NCBI GenBank assembly: GCA_015664885.1
Contig: DQPL01000098.1
Span: 62,001 to 126,000, forward strand
Direction: 5' to 3'
Source of the DNA: Gemmatimonadota bacterium
GTDB lineage: Bacteria > Gemmatimonadota > Gemmatimonadetes > Longimicrobiales > Gaopeijiaceae
Length of the DNA: 64,000 nt
Every line of letters begins with the position of its first letter. Positions within the stretch are counted from its first letter, which is position 1. The translations under genes and the position numbers were made by a program. A model generated the notes under the pieces. It worked only from the letters and a program-made list of their open reading frames with translations, had not been told where the DNA came from and made no database searches. Of this stretch, positions 63,780 through 64,000 are shown piece by piece.

Positions 63780-64000
63780 ATGAACATGCGTACGGCGTTT
63801 CGCCGGTATCTGCTGCCAGGGTTCGTCTTCCAGTCGGTCGTGATCGCCGGCGGCTACGGCACCGGTCGCGAGCTCGTCGAGTTCTTCCTCAGCGAGGGAC
63901 CACTCGCCGGTCTCTACGGGATCGCCGTCACCACGGTCATCTGGAGCGCGGTCTCGATGGTCACGTTCGAGCTCGCACGCATGTGGGGTGCCTACGACTA
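63780..64000 (+). CDS. YkvI-like membrane protein, N-terminal part (cut by window edge)
   Basis: The first 73 codons read MNMRTAFRRYLLPGFVFQSVVIAGGYGTGRELVEFFLSEGPLAGLYGIAVTT and continue hydrophobically to the window end. The AGGYGTGRELVEFF segment followed by a second membrane helix resembles the start of YkvI-type transporters of the APC superfamily. Substrate unknown. It is too short for the ORF track because no stop is reached. Confidence 0.6.
   Translation, partial: MNMRTAFRRYLLPGFVFQSVVIAGGYGTGRELVEFFLSEGPLAGLYGIAVTTVIWSAVSMVTFELARMWGAYD

Noticed and set aside
1-64000. CRISPR array, insertion sequence, prophage or integrase
   Set aside because: None seen: no regular direct repeats, transposase, integrase or phage structural motifs; the only tandem repeats are coding low-complexity tracts.

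Overview
The window reads as chromosomal DNA of a high-GC, Gram-negative, aerobic heterotroph. There is a TonB receptor, outer-membrane barrels, Tat signals, lipoproteins and MsrPQ. Two large DUF5916 proteins, tandem DUF4159 proteins, a Tat-exported class V aminotransferase and a PDZ protein fit Gemmatimonadota or a close relative. That placement is inference from gene content; there is no rRNA here. Coding density is very high, with many 4-bp ATGA overlaps, and I see no insertion sequence, prophage or CRISPR array.

Layout. 1-10.5 kb (minus strand): a long operon-like run fmdB-like, argS, pfkB-type kinase, purM, an outer-membrane protein, ribD-ribE-ribBA-ribH, nusB, a GT4 glycosyltransferase, hpf and the first codons of a probable hprK. 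10.6-18.4 kb (minus): propionyl-CoA carboxylase beta, a PDZ protein, biotin carboxylase, an RlmD/TrmA-type RNA methyltransferase, a biotin carrier and the large domain of methylmalonyl-CoA mutase, i.e. propionyl-CoA to succinyl-CoA. 18.4-28.5 kb (minus): TonB receptor, rnz, tyrA, aroA, cmk, rpsA, and a lipoprotein with a periplasmic-binding fold. 28.7-32.9 kb (plus): aminotransferase, a Uma2 remnant, msrP-msrQ, a small lipoprotein. 33-39.7 kb (minus): two DUF4159 paralogues, a glutamine amidotransferase, tRNA-Leu(UAA), a frameshifted C39-like peptidase gene and a DUF5916 protein. 39.9-48.1 kb: a broken PP2C phosphatase, glpQ-glpF, trmH, an SRPBCC/epimerase fusion, a polyprenol-kinase-like protein, a damaged Hpt/response-regulator pair, rpe-rpiA. 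48.2-51.7 kb: DAHP synthase behind an aromatic attenuator, and a second DUF5916 protein. 51.7-55.5 kb (minus): trxC-argR, then argG-argH behind an ARG box. 55.6-64 kb: threonine dehydratase-egtC (plus) facing egtB-egtD-PQQ dehydrogenase-DsbA-like gene (minus), then mscS and the start of a YkvI-like membrane protein.

Main discoveries. (1) The DsbA/FrnE-like gene at the end of the ergothioneine operon has an in-frame UGA exactly where the first cysteine of the CPWC active site belongs, followed 14 nt later by a perfect 6-bp hairpin with G in the loop. This predicts an unannotated selenoprotein (UPWC); the ORF track starts it at an internal Met and loses the active site. (2) The DAHP synthase gene is preceded by a 24-codon leader peptide containing GYRYYWF, with mutually exclusive hairpins and a U7 terminator: a textbook attenuator apparently sensing Tyr, Trp and Phe together. 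Its start codon sits at the predicted transcription start, so it may be leaderless. (3) Three genes (hprK, biotin carrier, argH) appear to start with CTG. (4) argGH has a promoter overlapped by an ARG box plus a folded leader. (5) Frameshifts or stops cluster in a few exported or signalling genes (C39-like, PP2C, Hpt, response regulator), while about 50 housekeeping ORFs are intact.
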